Shown: positions 51,527-63,500 of the stretch, one piece after another
Position numbering within the stretch: the first letter of the stretch is position 1
Layout: each line of letters opens with the position of its first letter
Source: Symbiodinium natans
Taxonomy: Eukaryota > Sar > Dinophyceae > Suessiales > Symbiodiniaceae
Direction of reading: 5' to 3'
Length of the DNA stretch: 64,000 nt
Assembly: GCA_905221605.1 (NCBI GenBank)
Contig: CAJNDS010002423.1
Coordinates: forward strand, 248,501-312,500
Program-made: the position numbers and the translations under genes
The notes under the pieces: model-generated
The model's database searches: none
What the model saw: the letters and a program-made list of their open reading frames with translations, nothing else
What the model was told of the DNA's origin: nothing

Positions 51527-54500
51527 CTCCTCGCTCCTCGATCCTTCCTTCTCCCTCCTCTTTTCGCCTACCCCCCGAAGGACGTCAACAAGCCTGCAAC
51601 CCCCACGGGGTATTTTGCTGCAGGCCTCTGCGGCAACCACTGTGTCACCCGCCACGCAGCCGGTGGCGACTTGCTCTGCGTATTGTTTTGAATTTTACAG
51701 ACTCGCAGTAGGAAGTGGGAGTGATTCAGTTTCATTGCAGCCTTGTTGCATGCCCCGTTTCAGAAATTGGTACATCCCGGGGAAATCAATGTGGAGCCTT
51801 TTTGCGCCATGTCAGCCAACATGCGAGATCACGCAAGGGCTTGTCTCAATCCAGCTGTTTGATTCAACATCTTTAAGGGTACGGAATTGACCTGACGTTT
51901 TCTGACCTCAGGTCGCTTCAGGTGGGGCCCCGAGCTGGCGCGAGCTGGCGTCGCTGACGTCAGGTCGCTCTGGTAAAAGCGGGCGCGGCCAACTGGACAC
52001 GACCTGCTCGCTGGCGTCCTGGCGTCCTGGCGTCCTGATGCCCCTTTAATTATTCTTCCCCCCCCCCCCCCCCCCACCTCAGCTCGCTCTAGGTTGGGAC
52101 ACAAGCTGGCGCCACCTGGTGTTGAAAACTCTAGTGCGTCTGGTGCCCCAAATCTTTTTCTTCGTTGTTTAGATGAGCGTGTGCCCTCCCTGCCAGTTCG
52201 GAATACATTTCGGCACGTAAGTTTCCAGGTGACCGGGGTCGGCGCTGCCGCTGCGCCAACACCCGCTGCCGCAGATTCCACGTGCCCGGGTTGGCTCCGT
52301 GCAATTTCAAGCAGCCGAAAAAAGCGTTGCGGACAGCTTCCCCAAAAAGAAGCATCGCATGTTGTTTAAAGGCTTTTTGGTCTGGGCAGTCGGGGCCGCA
52401 GCCCGCAAATGCATTTTCCGCTTTGTGACGGAGCCCATATGCTCCGATAATCCGATATTGGTCTGAATCAATCGTTGTATTGACTTTTGATCCGAATCAA
52501 TCTTCTATTGAATATTGATTCTTGGGCTGCAAAATCAATCTTGCAAAAATAATGTTCTATTGGTTCAAAACCAGATTCGCTATTGATTTTTCTATTGGTT
52601 CTAATATTGATTGTTCTATTGATTTTTCTATTGATTTGTACTGCAACCAAAAGTCCTATATCTACCAAGTGGTCCTATATCTACCAATGTATTTGGCCAG
52701 TGTGTCTATAGGGTTATATATACTCAAACAAACATTTGTAGGTGACTTAACTGACTTCAGTCATGGTCTGGACGGACAAGTTGAGGTGTTTGGACTTAGC
52801 ACAAGAAGATTAACAATTCTAAGAATATTTAAATGCCTGAACAGGCAAGACTGTTCAGTGTCTGGATAGATACAAAAGGCTTAAACCCTAAACCCTAAAC
52901 CCCAAACCCTCCAGACAAAACAGCTAAATATTGTTTGCGGTGTGATTCTGAGATTCCCAAGTTATTCGTCTAAACTCCTGCCAAGCAGTAATTATTCCGC
53001 AAACATCTAGAAACTTTTGCTTCAAAGACAGAAGCTTTCACTCAACACTTTCGCTCAAAACGTTATTGGGACTCCAAAAATTGCATAAGTAGGTTACCCT
53101 AGCCCCATGGTTCCAAAACAGAAACTTCCCCTCAAAAGTTTCAAATCGCTTAGACTTGAACCTCTGGACACCCCTCAAAATGTAGAAACTATAACTGTAG
53201 CTTCAAAAACAGAAACGTTCGCTCAACACTTTCGCTCAAAACCTTCGCTCCGCACGATATTGGGACCCAAAGCCTGTACAATGTCTGTTAACCCTAAACC
53301 CTAGACCTCAAACTAACCCTCTGCCAAACAGAAACTTTTCCTCAAAACTATCCCTTCAAAACTTTCAGTTCACTTAAACCCTTGGGCACCCCGCAAAATC
53401 TAGAAACTATAGGTTCCAAAACAGAAACTTTCGCCCGAAACGTTCGCTCAAAACGTTGCGGGGACCCAGACCCTATACAACTTCCATAAACCCTAACCCT
53501 AAACCCTAAGCCCTAACCCTAAACCCTAAACCCCAACCCTACACCCTAACCCTAAACTCTAAACCCTACACCTCAAACACCCGCTCAAAACCTACTCGTA
53601 CGCTCCAAACGATATTGGGACCCAAAGCCTGTACAATGTCTGTTAACCCTAAACCCTAAACAAACAAAAACTCCCCAATACTTCCAATTCACTTAAACCT
53701 CTGGGCACCCCGCAAAAATCTTGAAACAATACGAAACAGAAACTTGCGCTCAGAACGTTCGCTCAAAGCGTTATTGGGACCCAAACCCTATGCACTTTCT
53801 ATAAGCCCTAACCCTGACCCTAAACCGTAAACCTTAAACCCTAAACCCTAAACCCTAAACCCTAAACCATGGGGGATGCTTCGGGGCCCTTTTTGCTGGA
53901 GAACTCACACGACATCACGATTGTTCCCTGCGGAGTGATTCCAGAGGGGGCCGGCTAGGCGGGTGGCGAAAAAAAACCCTAAACCCTAAACCCTAAACCC
54001 TAAACCCTAAACCCTAAACCCTAAACCCTAAACCCTAAACCCTAAACCCTAAACCCTAAACCCTAAACCCTAAACCTAAACCCTAAACCCTAAACCCTAA
54101 ACCCTAAACCCTAAACCCTAACCCTAAACCCTAAACCCCTAAACCCTAAACCCTAAACCCTAACCCTAAACCCTAAACCCTAAACCCTAAACCCTAAACC
54201 CTAAACCCTAAACCCTAAACCCTAACCCTAACCCTAAACCTAAACCCTAAACCCTAAACCCTAAACCCCCTAAACCCTAACCCTAAACCCTAAACCCTAA
54301 ACCCTAAACCCTAAACCCTAAACCCTAAACCCTAACCCTAACCCGAAACCCTAAGCCCTATAAACCCTAGAGCCTAAACCGGCAATGTGGCCTGAGTGTC
54401 AGCTAGGCGGGTGGCCAAAAGAAAAAACTAAACCGTAAAACCCGAATTAAACCTTAAACCCTAACCGTAAACCCTAAACCCTAAACCGAAGTAACACGGA

Positions 54501-57500
54501 AGGGTGTTCTTTCCATCGTCCTGAACCCCAACCCCTAACCCCTAACCCCTAAACCCTAAACCCTGAACCCTGAACCCTGAACCCTGAACCCTAAACCCTA
54601 AACCCTAAACCGTAAACCCTAAACCGCAGTAACACAGAAGGGTGTTTTTCCAGTGTCTGGAAGACACCGAATATAACAATGCCTGGATGGACACATTCAG
54701 TGTCCGGAATGCCACTAAACTAAATCGGCTTTCAAGACAAAACGAGTATCACAACTTCGTGTTTGGTTTCGGTGTCTGGATAGACAAGCTGTCAATCATT
54801 TTCGCAAAAAAGTTAGAAAATTTGAAAACGTCATGAAACGTCATGAGTCAACCCATGAACCCCGAAAAACGTCATGAAACGTCATGAGTCAACTCATGAA
54901 CCCCAAAAACGTCATGAAACGTCATGAGTCGTCGTGAGTCAACTCATGAACCCCAAAAACGTCATGAAACGTCATGAGTCGTCATGAGTCAACTCATGAA
55001 CCCCCAAAACGTCATAGAACATCATGAGTCAACTCATGATGCCTGGTATTTTGTGTGATGTGTATATTGGCCCAAAAGTTCTGGTACAAACAAACTGAGC
55101 CAGATGTGAAATGTTGTGTCGAGCTGTGTTTTTCGAAAACGTTTTATATAAACATCACGAACCGAAGAAGAAAGCGGCAAAGACTTCGAAGGACGCCCAG
55201 AGCCCCAAGCCAACGACAAAGGACCAGGCCAAACACAGTCTTCTTCTTGGTTTCTCTCTTCTCTCCTCTCTCCTCCCCTCTTTTCTCTCGTCTCTCTTCT
55301 CTCTGTTCTCTCGTCTCTCGTCTCTCTTCTCTCTTCTCTCGTCTCTCTTCTCTCTTCTCTCTTCTCTCTTCTCTCTTCTCTCTTCTCTCTTCTCTCTTCT
55401 CTCTTCTCTCTTCTCTCTTCTCTCTTCTCTCTTCTCTCTTCCCTCTTCCCTCTTCCCTCTTCCCTCTTCTCTCTTCTCTCTTCTCTCTTCTCTCTTCTCT
55501 CTTCTCTCTTCTCTCTTCTCTCTTCTCTCTTCTCTCTTCTCTCTTCTCTCTTCTCTCTTCTCTCTTCTCTCTTCTCTCTCTTCTCTTTCTCTCTTGTTCT
55601 TTCTCATGGTGTTTCTCTTTGTCTTTCTTTGCCTCCTCCTCCTCCTCCTCTTTCTCTTGCTCTTTTTTTCGTTGGATTGTCTTTCTTCTTTGCTTTCTCT
55701 TTCTCTTATGCTTTCCTTGTTTTATATGTCTTTTTTTTCTCTGTCTCTTCATCTGTTCCTTCTCTTCCTCTTTCTCTTGCCTTCTTTTTTCTCTTGCTCT
55801 CGTTTTTCTCCGTCCCTTCCTCTGTCGCTTTTCCTTTCAATTTTCTCTTTCTCGTTCTATGCTTCTTTTCTTCCTCTGCTACTATCTCTCTCTCTCTCTG
55901 TTCTACTCTCTCCTCTCTTCTTTCTACTCTCTTCTCCCTTCTATCTTGTGTCTTCGATGCAGAAGGTTTAAACCCTAAACCCCAAACCCTAAACATCCCT
56001 AAACCTAACCCTAAACCCTAAAACCCTAAACCCTGAACCCTGAACCCTGGACCCTAACCCTAAACCCTAAACCCTAAGGACCAGGATATATAGAAATTGT
56101 ATGTGATATCATCTGAACTTACGAAGTTGTTTGTCTAAACAAGCTGGCACCACACAAAGCGCCTTCCCCAAGCAAAAATATAAAAATTAAACGTAAAATA
56201 CAAAACGTCTAAGGAAGTTGATCCAAGAGGCCGAAATTTCATCTTAACAAGGCTTCAAAAGCCTTATGAGGCACCCAAAATTTTAAAGCAAAACCAACAA
56301 CAAACTCGCTCGAAACCTTCGGTCAAAACCCATTAGTCGGGGGCCTTGGATCCGGGACCATGGAACCCAAACCCTTACAGCCAACAAACCTAGCAATCCG
56401 AACAACCCTAACAACCCTAACAACCCTAACAACCCTAACAACCCTAACAACCCTAACAACCCTAACAACCCTAACAACCCTAACAACCCTAACAACCCTA
56501 ACAACCCTAACAACCCTAACAAACCCCAAACCTTTAAACGGCCCTAACCCCTCCCCCCCCCCTCACAAAAGAAGAACCTGAAGCCTTGAGCCCGCAAGCC
56601 GGACGTGACCAGGTTCATTTTCCAGTCTAGTCGGCCAAATCCCTTAAATCAGAAGCAAAAGCGCCTTTAAGGGGTTTAGGGTTGGGGTTTGGGGCCTCCA
56701 TCCAAAGAAATCCGAAAGCCAAAGCCTTTCGGCTGAATACCTTGCAGCCCTGAACCCTTGCAGCCCCAAGGCCTGTAGACCTTACACCCTAAACCCTATA
56801 CCCTAAGCCCTAAGCCCTAAGCCCTAAGCCCTAAACCCTAAACCTTAAGCCTAGACCAGACGTCTTGAGACTCCCAAGTTGTTTCCTCGGGCCTTGTTGC
56901 CTAGTTCCAAGCTCCCCCTTAAATCCTATACCGGTTCAAGGTGATGTTTGGGGTTTAGGGCTTAGGGATGTTGGGGTTTAGGGTTTAGGGTTTAGGGTTT
57001 AGGGTTGAGGGTTGAGGGTTGAGGGTTTAGGGTTAGGAATGAAGAGACGCAGGAGCTGGCCCCTGGCTTCTCCGCCGATCTTCACGACGTCCGCCGGGCA
57101 GTAGTTGACTGCAGCCGTTGACGCCGAGGGCCGCAGCGTCACAGTGTTGAAAGCCCGAAGAACTAACCCTAAACCCTAAACCCTAAACCCTAAACCCTAA
57201 ACCCTAAACCCTAAACCCGAAACCAAGTATAGGGGTTTGCAAGGGTTTGGTGTCTCAAGAGGTTCGAGGGACACCGCGGAGGCCTGGGGGCTTTGGATTT
57301 AGAGGCTTGCGGCTGGGACAGCTAGGGCTCAATGCACCACGGCAATGAATTAGCACAGCTGTGGGCCTAAGCCCTAAGCCCTAAGCCCTAAACCCTAAAC
57401 CCTAAACCCTAAACCCTAAACCCTAAACCCTAAACCCTAAGCCCTAAACCCTAAACCCTAAACCCTAAACCCTGAACCCTGAACCCTAAACCCTAAAGCC

Positions 57501-60500
57501 TAAACCCTAGCCCGAAACCCTAAGCCCGAAACCCTTCTTCCCGGAAACAGTGCCAGGTGGCTCTTGCCCACATCCTGGAGACGCAGCCAGAGCTTGTGCG
57601 CCACAGGGGGCCCTGAGGTGACGTGGCTAGGCAACCCCTAAACCCTAAACCCTAAACCCTAAACCCTAAACCCTAAACCCTAAACCCTAGAAGTAAGTCG
57701 CCGGAAGCTGTAGTCTGAAACAGCACAGACTGCGCGGGCGAAAGGCCGCCAAATGTTGCGCCAGCTCCGCATAACTCATCGGCTTCTAGCACAGTACGTT
57801 TTGGGGGGAGCAGATCTTGGTTCAGGGGTTTAGGGTTTAGGGTGTAGGGTTTAGGGTTTAGGTTTTAGGGTTTAGGAAACCGAAACTCTACTAAGCCTGA
57901 ACCCCGAAACCCTAAACCTTACAGGGCTTAGTCCCTAAACTCTAGAAGGCCCTAAGCCCTAGCAACCCCCCTGAACCCGAACCCCAAACCCTGAGCCAAG
58001 TGATCCAGCCTGAGTGACCCTGTCCTGGCGCATCTGAGTCACTATGATGATAGAGAGAGGGGTTTAGGGTTTAGGGTTTAGGGTTTTAGGGTTTCAGGGT
58101 TTTAGTGTTTTTGGGTTTTGGGGTTTTTGGGTTTTTGGGTTTTTGGGGTTTTTGGGGTTTTTGGGTTTTTGGGTTCTTGGGTTCTTGTGTTTTTGGGTTT
58201 TTGGGTTTTCGGGTTTTTGGGTTTTAGGGTGTTAGGGTTTAGGGTTTAGGGTTTTAGGGTACCACCATCCCCCCACCCCTTCCCCCCCAATTTCCCAAGC
58301 TCCTGAGACTGGAGGTACCTTAACCCTGAACCCTGAACCCTGAACCCTAAACCCTAAACCCTAAACCCTAAACCCTAAACCCTAAACCCTAAACCCTTGG
58401 GAGGTACCTTCTTTCCACCGCCTGCCGCCGAAGTACAAGACGCTGATCATGGACTCTTTGTCCGTGGACTTCCAGTTCAGCCAGTTTCTGCAGGCAGCTA
58501 ATTTTTCCGGTGTAGGGTTTAGGGTTTGGGGTTTTGGGTTTGGGGTTTAGGGTTGATTTAGGGTTTAGGGGGTTACTTTTGGAAGAAGGGGTAGGGGGGG
58601 GGGCTATGGGGGGTTTTAGAGGGTCATAGGGTCTTAGGGGTTTACGGATGTACTACTTTTGGGGCAAGGTCTCAGGTGTCGGTCTGCTTGAAGGTGGATC
58701 CAACATCTTGTTACCCTTAATAGGCCCTACACCCTAACCCTAAACCCTAAACTTAACACCGTAAACCCGAACCCTTTTAAGAGGTTTCGGAATCTTGCGG
58801 ACCAGCAACTGGCCCTACGCAAACGCCCGTAGCAAGTATCACCATCGCGAGCTCCCGGGACAGAGGGTGCGGGAAGCAAGACAATACAGTTTTAGGGTTT
58901 AGGGTTTAGGGTTTAGGGTTTAGGGTTTAGGGTTTAAAGCCCTATTACGGCCCTCGAAGAAGTCGAGGGTCGGCCCGGACAGGCAGAGATCGTTCCTTCG
59001 AACCTGGTCGTTGCCCGGAGCCGCAGTTCGGGACTTTTTTCTTGAGTAGGGTTTAGGGTTTAGGGTTTAGGGTTTAGGGTTTCGGGTTTCGGGTTTCGGG
59101 TTTCGGGTTTCGGGTTTCGGGTTTCGGGTTTCGGGTTTAACTTGTTGGGGGCATTCTAATCCCCATATTTATATAACGAGGTTTTAGGGCTTGGGAGTGG
59201 GATTAGGGCTTTGGGTTTCGCGTTCAGGGTGCCAAGGTTTCAGAAATTTCCGGGGTATCTTCCAGCGGTTGAGGGTTCAGGGTTCTCAGGCTGTTGTGTT
59301 TGGGAGTCCTCGGCTTTGTTGGGGTTTAGGGGTTTAGAGGTTTAGGGTTTAGGGTTTAGGGTTTAGGGTTTAGGATTTAGGGTTTAGGGTTTAGGATTCA
59401 GGGTTTAGGGTTTAGGGTTTAGGGTTTAGGGTTTAGGGTTTAGGGTTTAGGGTTTAGGGATTGGGGCGCGGGAGTTTCCAGCCCCTGGTGCCCCAGGTCA
59501 AGGAGAAGCTGAAGAATCACGGGGAGGAGGGCTACTCCATCTTCTGCTTCCGTGGCTTCGGCTTCTTTTCTAGGGGCTTTCTGGGTTTAGGGTTTAGGGT
59601 TTAGGGTTTAGGGTTTAGGGTTTAGGGTTTAGGGTTAGGGTTTAGGGTTTAGTGATTAGGGTGGGTCTTAGGTGTCTTGGGCTCTAGATTCGAAGGGGTA
59701 GTGGCCCTGCCGGCCCTGCCCCGATGGCAGAGGAGATTTGAGTTTGGGAGTTCGAGGGGCATACGGTTTGGGGTTTACCCTAATGAAACCCCAACCCTAA
59801 ACCCTAAACCCTAAACCCTAAACCCTAAACCCTAAACCCTAAACCCTAAGTCTGAACCCTAAGAGTGTTTTACGACTTGGGGTTTGGAGGTTGGGGTTTC
59901 AGGCTTGCCGGTCTGACGAGTCGCACGACACATGCTCGGGGTTCGGGGTTTGCTTGGGGTTTAGGGCTTCTAGTAGGGTTTAGGATTTAGGGCCGGGCTT
60001 AGGGTTTAGAGCTTAGGGTTTAGGGCTCAGGGTTTGGGGTTTAGGGCTTTGGGTTTAACATCCCACATCTATTCTCCGCCGTCGACGCGGCGCCTTTGCC
60101 AGGTATCTTCGCGCAGATGTCGGGCAAGCTAGGCCGGGCTTCTTCGCGGCGGCTTGTGGACTTAAGACCTGAACTCGTATTTGCATTTTTCGTGTTAATT
60201 ATTCATGTTTCTGAATATATGTGTATATATATATAAAGCTCACTACCTGAGGATTTTTTATCTTGGTATTATATCAACCCCTTGAACCCTCAGACCCAAA
60301 GCCCCTATCAACCAAACCCGAAAACGCGGCCCCAGAAGCTCTGGAGCGTAAACAACTGAGCCGCGTTGCCTGCATAGCTCCTTGTTTTGGAAACCCACGC
60401 CACTGCCCACCCCTCCACCCCTAGGTACCCCCAACCCCAACCCTGATCCCCCCCCCCTCCGCCCCTACTTAAGAGTTGGGGAGGCTTGTTTCGGGTAGCT

Positions 60501-63500
60501 CATCAGGGACCCTAAGCCCCAAAACCCCAAACCCTTACCCTTTTGGCTCCCTAAACCCTGATCCCCCCCCCCACTTGCAGGTTCTAGGGGTGAGGGTGTA
60601 GGGTTTAGGGGGCGAGGGGTTTTCGGTTCGTCTAAGAAGAATTCAACATACCCCAAACCCATACCTCTCAACTCACAAAGGAGAATGTATGGAAGGATTT
60701 TACCATACCTCAAATCTTTTCTGGCTCTGCCGAAGGTGTAGGTTGACCATTTCTGAGAGTTTAGGGTTCCTGACACCCTAAACCCTAATTTCGGGTTTAG
60801 GGTTTCAGGTTCAGAGTTTGCATTGTTTCTGAGCTCCAGCACACTTTTACACCATCTTCCCCAAGCCAAACCCGAAAGGACGACCCAGAGTTGAGCCTTC
60901 TTACCTGCGGCACATCCGGAACCCTAAACCCTAAACCCTAAACCCTAAACCCTAAACCCTAAACCCTAAACCCTAAACCCTAAACCCTAAACCCTAAACC
61001 CTAAACCCTAAACCCTTTCGTCAACCCTCAGCCCGAAAACTCTGCAAGCCTCCTCGGGCCCTGTAAGCCCTAGGCCCGTAAGCCCCAGATCCCAATAGAC
61101 CATAGACCCAAACTTGCCAAACGCCTTGCAACCCTAAACCCTAAAGCCCTAGAACCTCAAGCCCTCCACTTTATTTCACCTTCATGCCTTCCAAACCCAG
61201 GCGCCATGACCGCGCCCCATCTCCAGCTGGACGCCAGGGGATGCGACCAGGCCCAACGGACCCAATGTCCTTGCGTCCAGCAATGCTGGGCCATGGAGGT
61301 ACGTTGACCCAGGCGATGCTGGACGAGATGCAGGAGGAGCGTCGGGATGATGCCAATGTTGGAGGGGCACAGTTCGTCTGGGAGACCGACCAAGTCCCAG
61401 GTGGACACCAACTAGCACGCAGCCAAGGGCCGAGGCCCGGTCCGTCTGTTGCGACGTCGACTGACTGGGAGCTCCTGACAAGGAGACCTGGGAGAAGTTT
61501 TGCCCACGTTGCCCGAGACAGAGCATGAGGTGGTCAGCCAGGTGGCCCATGTAAGAGCTCATGGATCCCAACCCGAGGCGCCCCTTGGCCCCGTACAACC
61601 ACCTTAAGCCTGCAAGTTCAAAGCCTTGAAGTCCTAAACACCCAACGGCCCCCAGCCCCCTAGACCCTTAAACCCTGAACCGCAGCCCGCGCGCCTCCCT
61701 CTAAGTTACGAAACCCTAAACCCTCAACCCTAAACCCTAAACCCTAAGCCCTAAACCCTCAACCCCAAACCCTAACCACTCTAGGTGACAAGTCCCTACA
61801 TGGCTCGCTCTTCATGACCGCGGCCTGGCCGAAGTAAGGTCCACACCTACTCATTTCTGGGGTTTAGGGTTTAGGGTTTAGGGTTTAGGGTATCGGGGGG
61901 TTAGGGTTGTGGGGTTTAGGGTCTATAGGGTTTAGCAGGGGGGTTAGGGTTATAGGGTTTCGGGGTTTAGGGTCTAGGGGTCCAGGGTTTGGGGGCTTGA
62001 GGTTTTTGGGTTCAGGGTTTGCTTGTGAGGCTTTGGATAGCCAACAGTCGTTCCTTGCATATCGGTGTAGCTCTCTCCAGAAATTAGGGCTCTCTTTTTT
62101 TGCGGTCCATTTTTCAAGGGTGCCGTAGCATACATTCACATATGACGCACAAAGGCACGCTAAGTATGAGAGAACTGCCCATATACAGTCTGAGAGAATC
62201 CTTGACTTCGGTAGAACCCCCTGCTCACAAATACGCCCTTGGCCCTTCAGGGCTTCTTCGGCTTTAGGGTTTAGGACTTTTGGGCTTTTGGGTTTTGGGG
62301 CTTTAGGATTTGGGGTTTAGGGTCGAGGGTCTGGGGTTTAGGCTGTGTGTGGGCTTTCGGCTTGCAGGAACGAGTGTCATGGGAGGTTCGGACGCTGGCT
62401 GGTGTAGTGACGTAGTGGGGGCTTCCCTCGAAGCATCTGAAGACTATCTGGGGAAGCTTTCCCCACCCAGTGGTACCAGTGGTACCCTTTTTTTCCTTTT
62501 TCTTTTTGTTCAAGGTTTCCTTAAACAGTAAGCAACCCCAAAAAGGGTGCCCGTACGATAGCATGGTTGCTTGGCTACCAAGAAAAGCACAAAGCGACGT
62601 CGGCTGAAGAGTGGAGGAGCTTGCGCCCCAAATACGGCAAAGCTTTTGGATCCTTACTCAGCCCCAAAACCGAAAGACTTGGGTTTAGGGTTTTGGGTTT
62701 TGGGTTTTGGGTTTAGCCCCCAGAAGCATCCAAGCCTGCCCTCCCCACCCCACGCCGTTGCCCAAGGAATCCCAGTTTCAACGCTTCCGCCCAGGTGGGG
62801 GTTGGCTGGGAGCGCGGGCTTGTGGGTTTGCAGGGTTGGCGGCATTCGGGAATGAGGGTTTGAAATGGGGCTAAGGGCGGGGCTCATGTAGACTAACCCT
62901 GACACCAACAACAGCGCAGGCCCCACTCGCACTCCATTCAACCCGAAAGAACCGAATCGTGCGCACAGCTTTCGCTCTCGATCCCTCTGCCCTAAAACAC
63001 CATTGATCCTGATCCCTTAGCCCTAAACCCTACATACCCTTAGAACCTGCAAGCCCCGGAAAACCCTAAGACTCTGAAATGCTAGGGGACCTTGGGCTCT
63101 GAAGTCCTTAAGCCGAAAACCCGCAACCCCAAAACAGAAGCAGCCCTAAACCCTAAACCCTAAACCCTAAACCGTAAACCCTAAACCATAAACCCTAAAC
63201 CCTAAACCCTAAACCCTAAATCCTAAACCCTAAACCCCAAACCCTAAACCCTACACCGCTTTAACCTCCTCTCCCAAACCTCCTGAGCCCCAAAGCCCGA
63301 GAAAAACAGATCCTAAACCCTAAACCCTAAACCCTAAACCCCAAAACCCTAAACCCCAAAACCCCTAAACGTCAACGTCCCTTCCAGGCCTCGAGGCTCT
63401 CATGCAGCTCAGGCACAGGGCTGGTGTTAGGGTTTAGGGTTTAGGGTTTAGGGTTTATAGGGTTTAGGGTTTAGGGTTTAGGGTTTATAGGGTTTAGGGT

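Larger units (their letters stand above)
48746..57556. other. 8.8-kb intron or intergenic gap rich in ordinary satellites
   Basis: No exon is supported here. It holds GT/GTAG microsatellites (48883-48930), a repeat-free island (49250-50400), a 110-bp tandem, inverted hairpins, CT arrays, AT-rich text (52450-52700), a 53-kb minisatellite, and telomeric arrays only at 53820-54370 and 57165-57535. A possible minus- or plus-strand open piece at 57050-57160 could not be assigned. Confidence 0.5.

Noticed and set aside
51297-51890. Open frame of 197 codons at the CT microsatellite
   Set aside because: It is a low-complexity shadow with a random tail and no splice or motif support.
55055-56021. Long open frames (130-307 codons) over the CT array
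   Set aside because: Every frame on both strands is open because the tract has no stop-forming bases. The products are simple Ser/Leu/Phe or Arg/Glu repeats.
56283-56581. Leu-Gly or Thr-Leu repeat proteins
   Set aside because: A pure 9-base AACAACCCT array read in different frames.
57050-57160. Minus-strand exon (ASTAAVNYCPADVVKIG)
   Set aside because: Open on the minus strand, but GC-rich text often is. There are no clear splice sites and all other support is on the plus strand.
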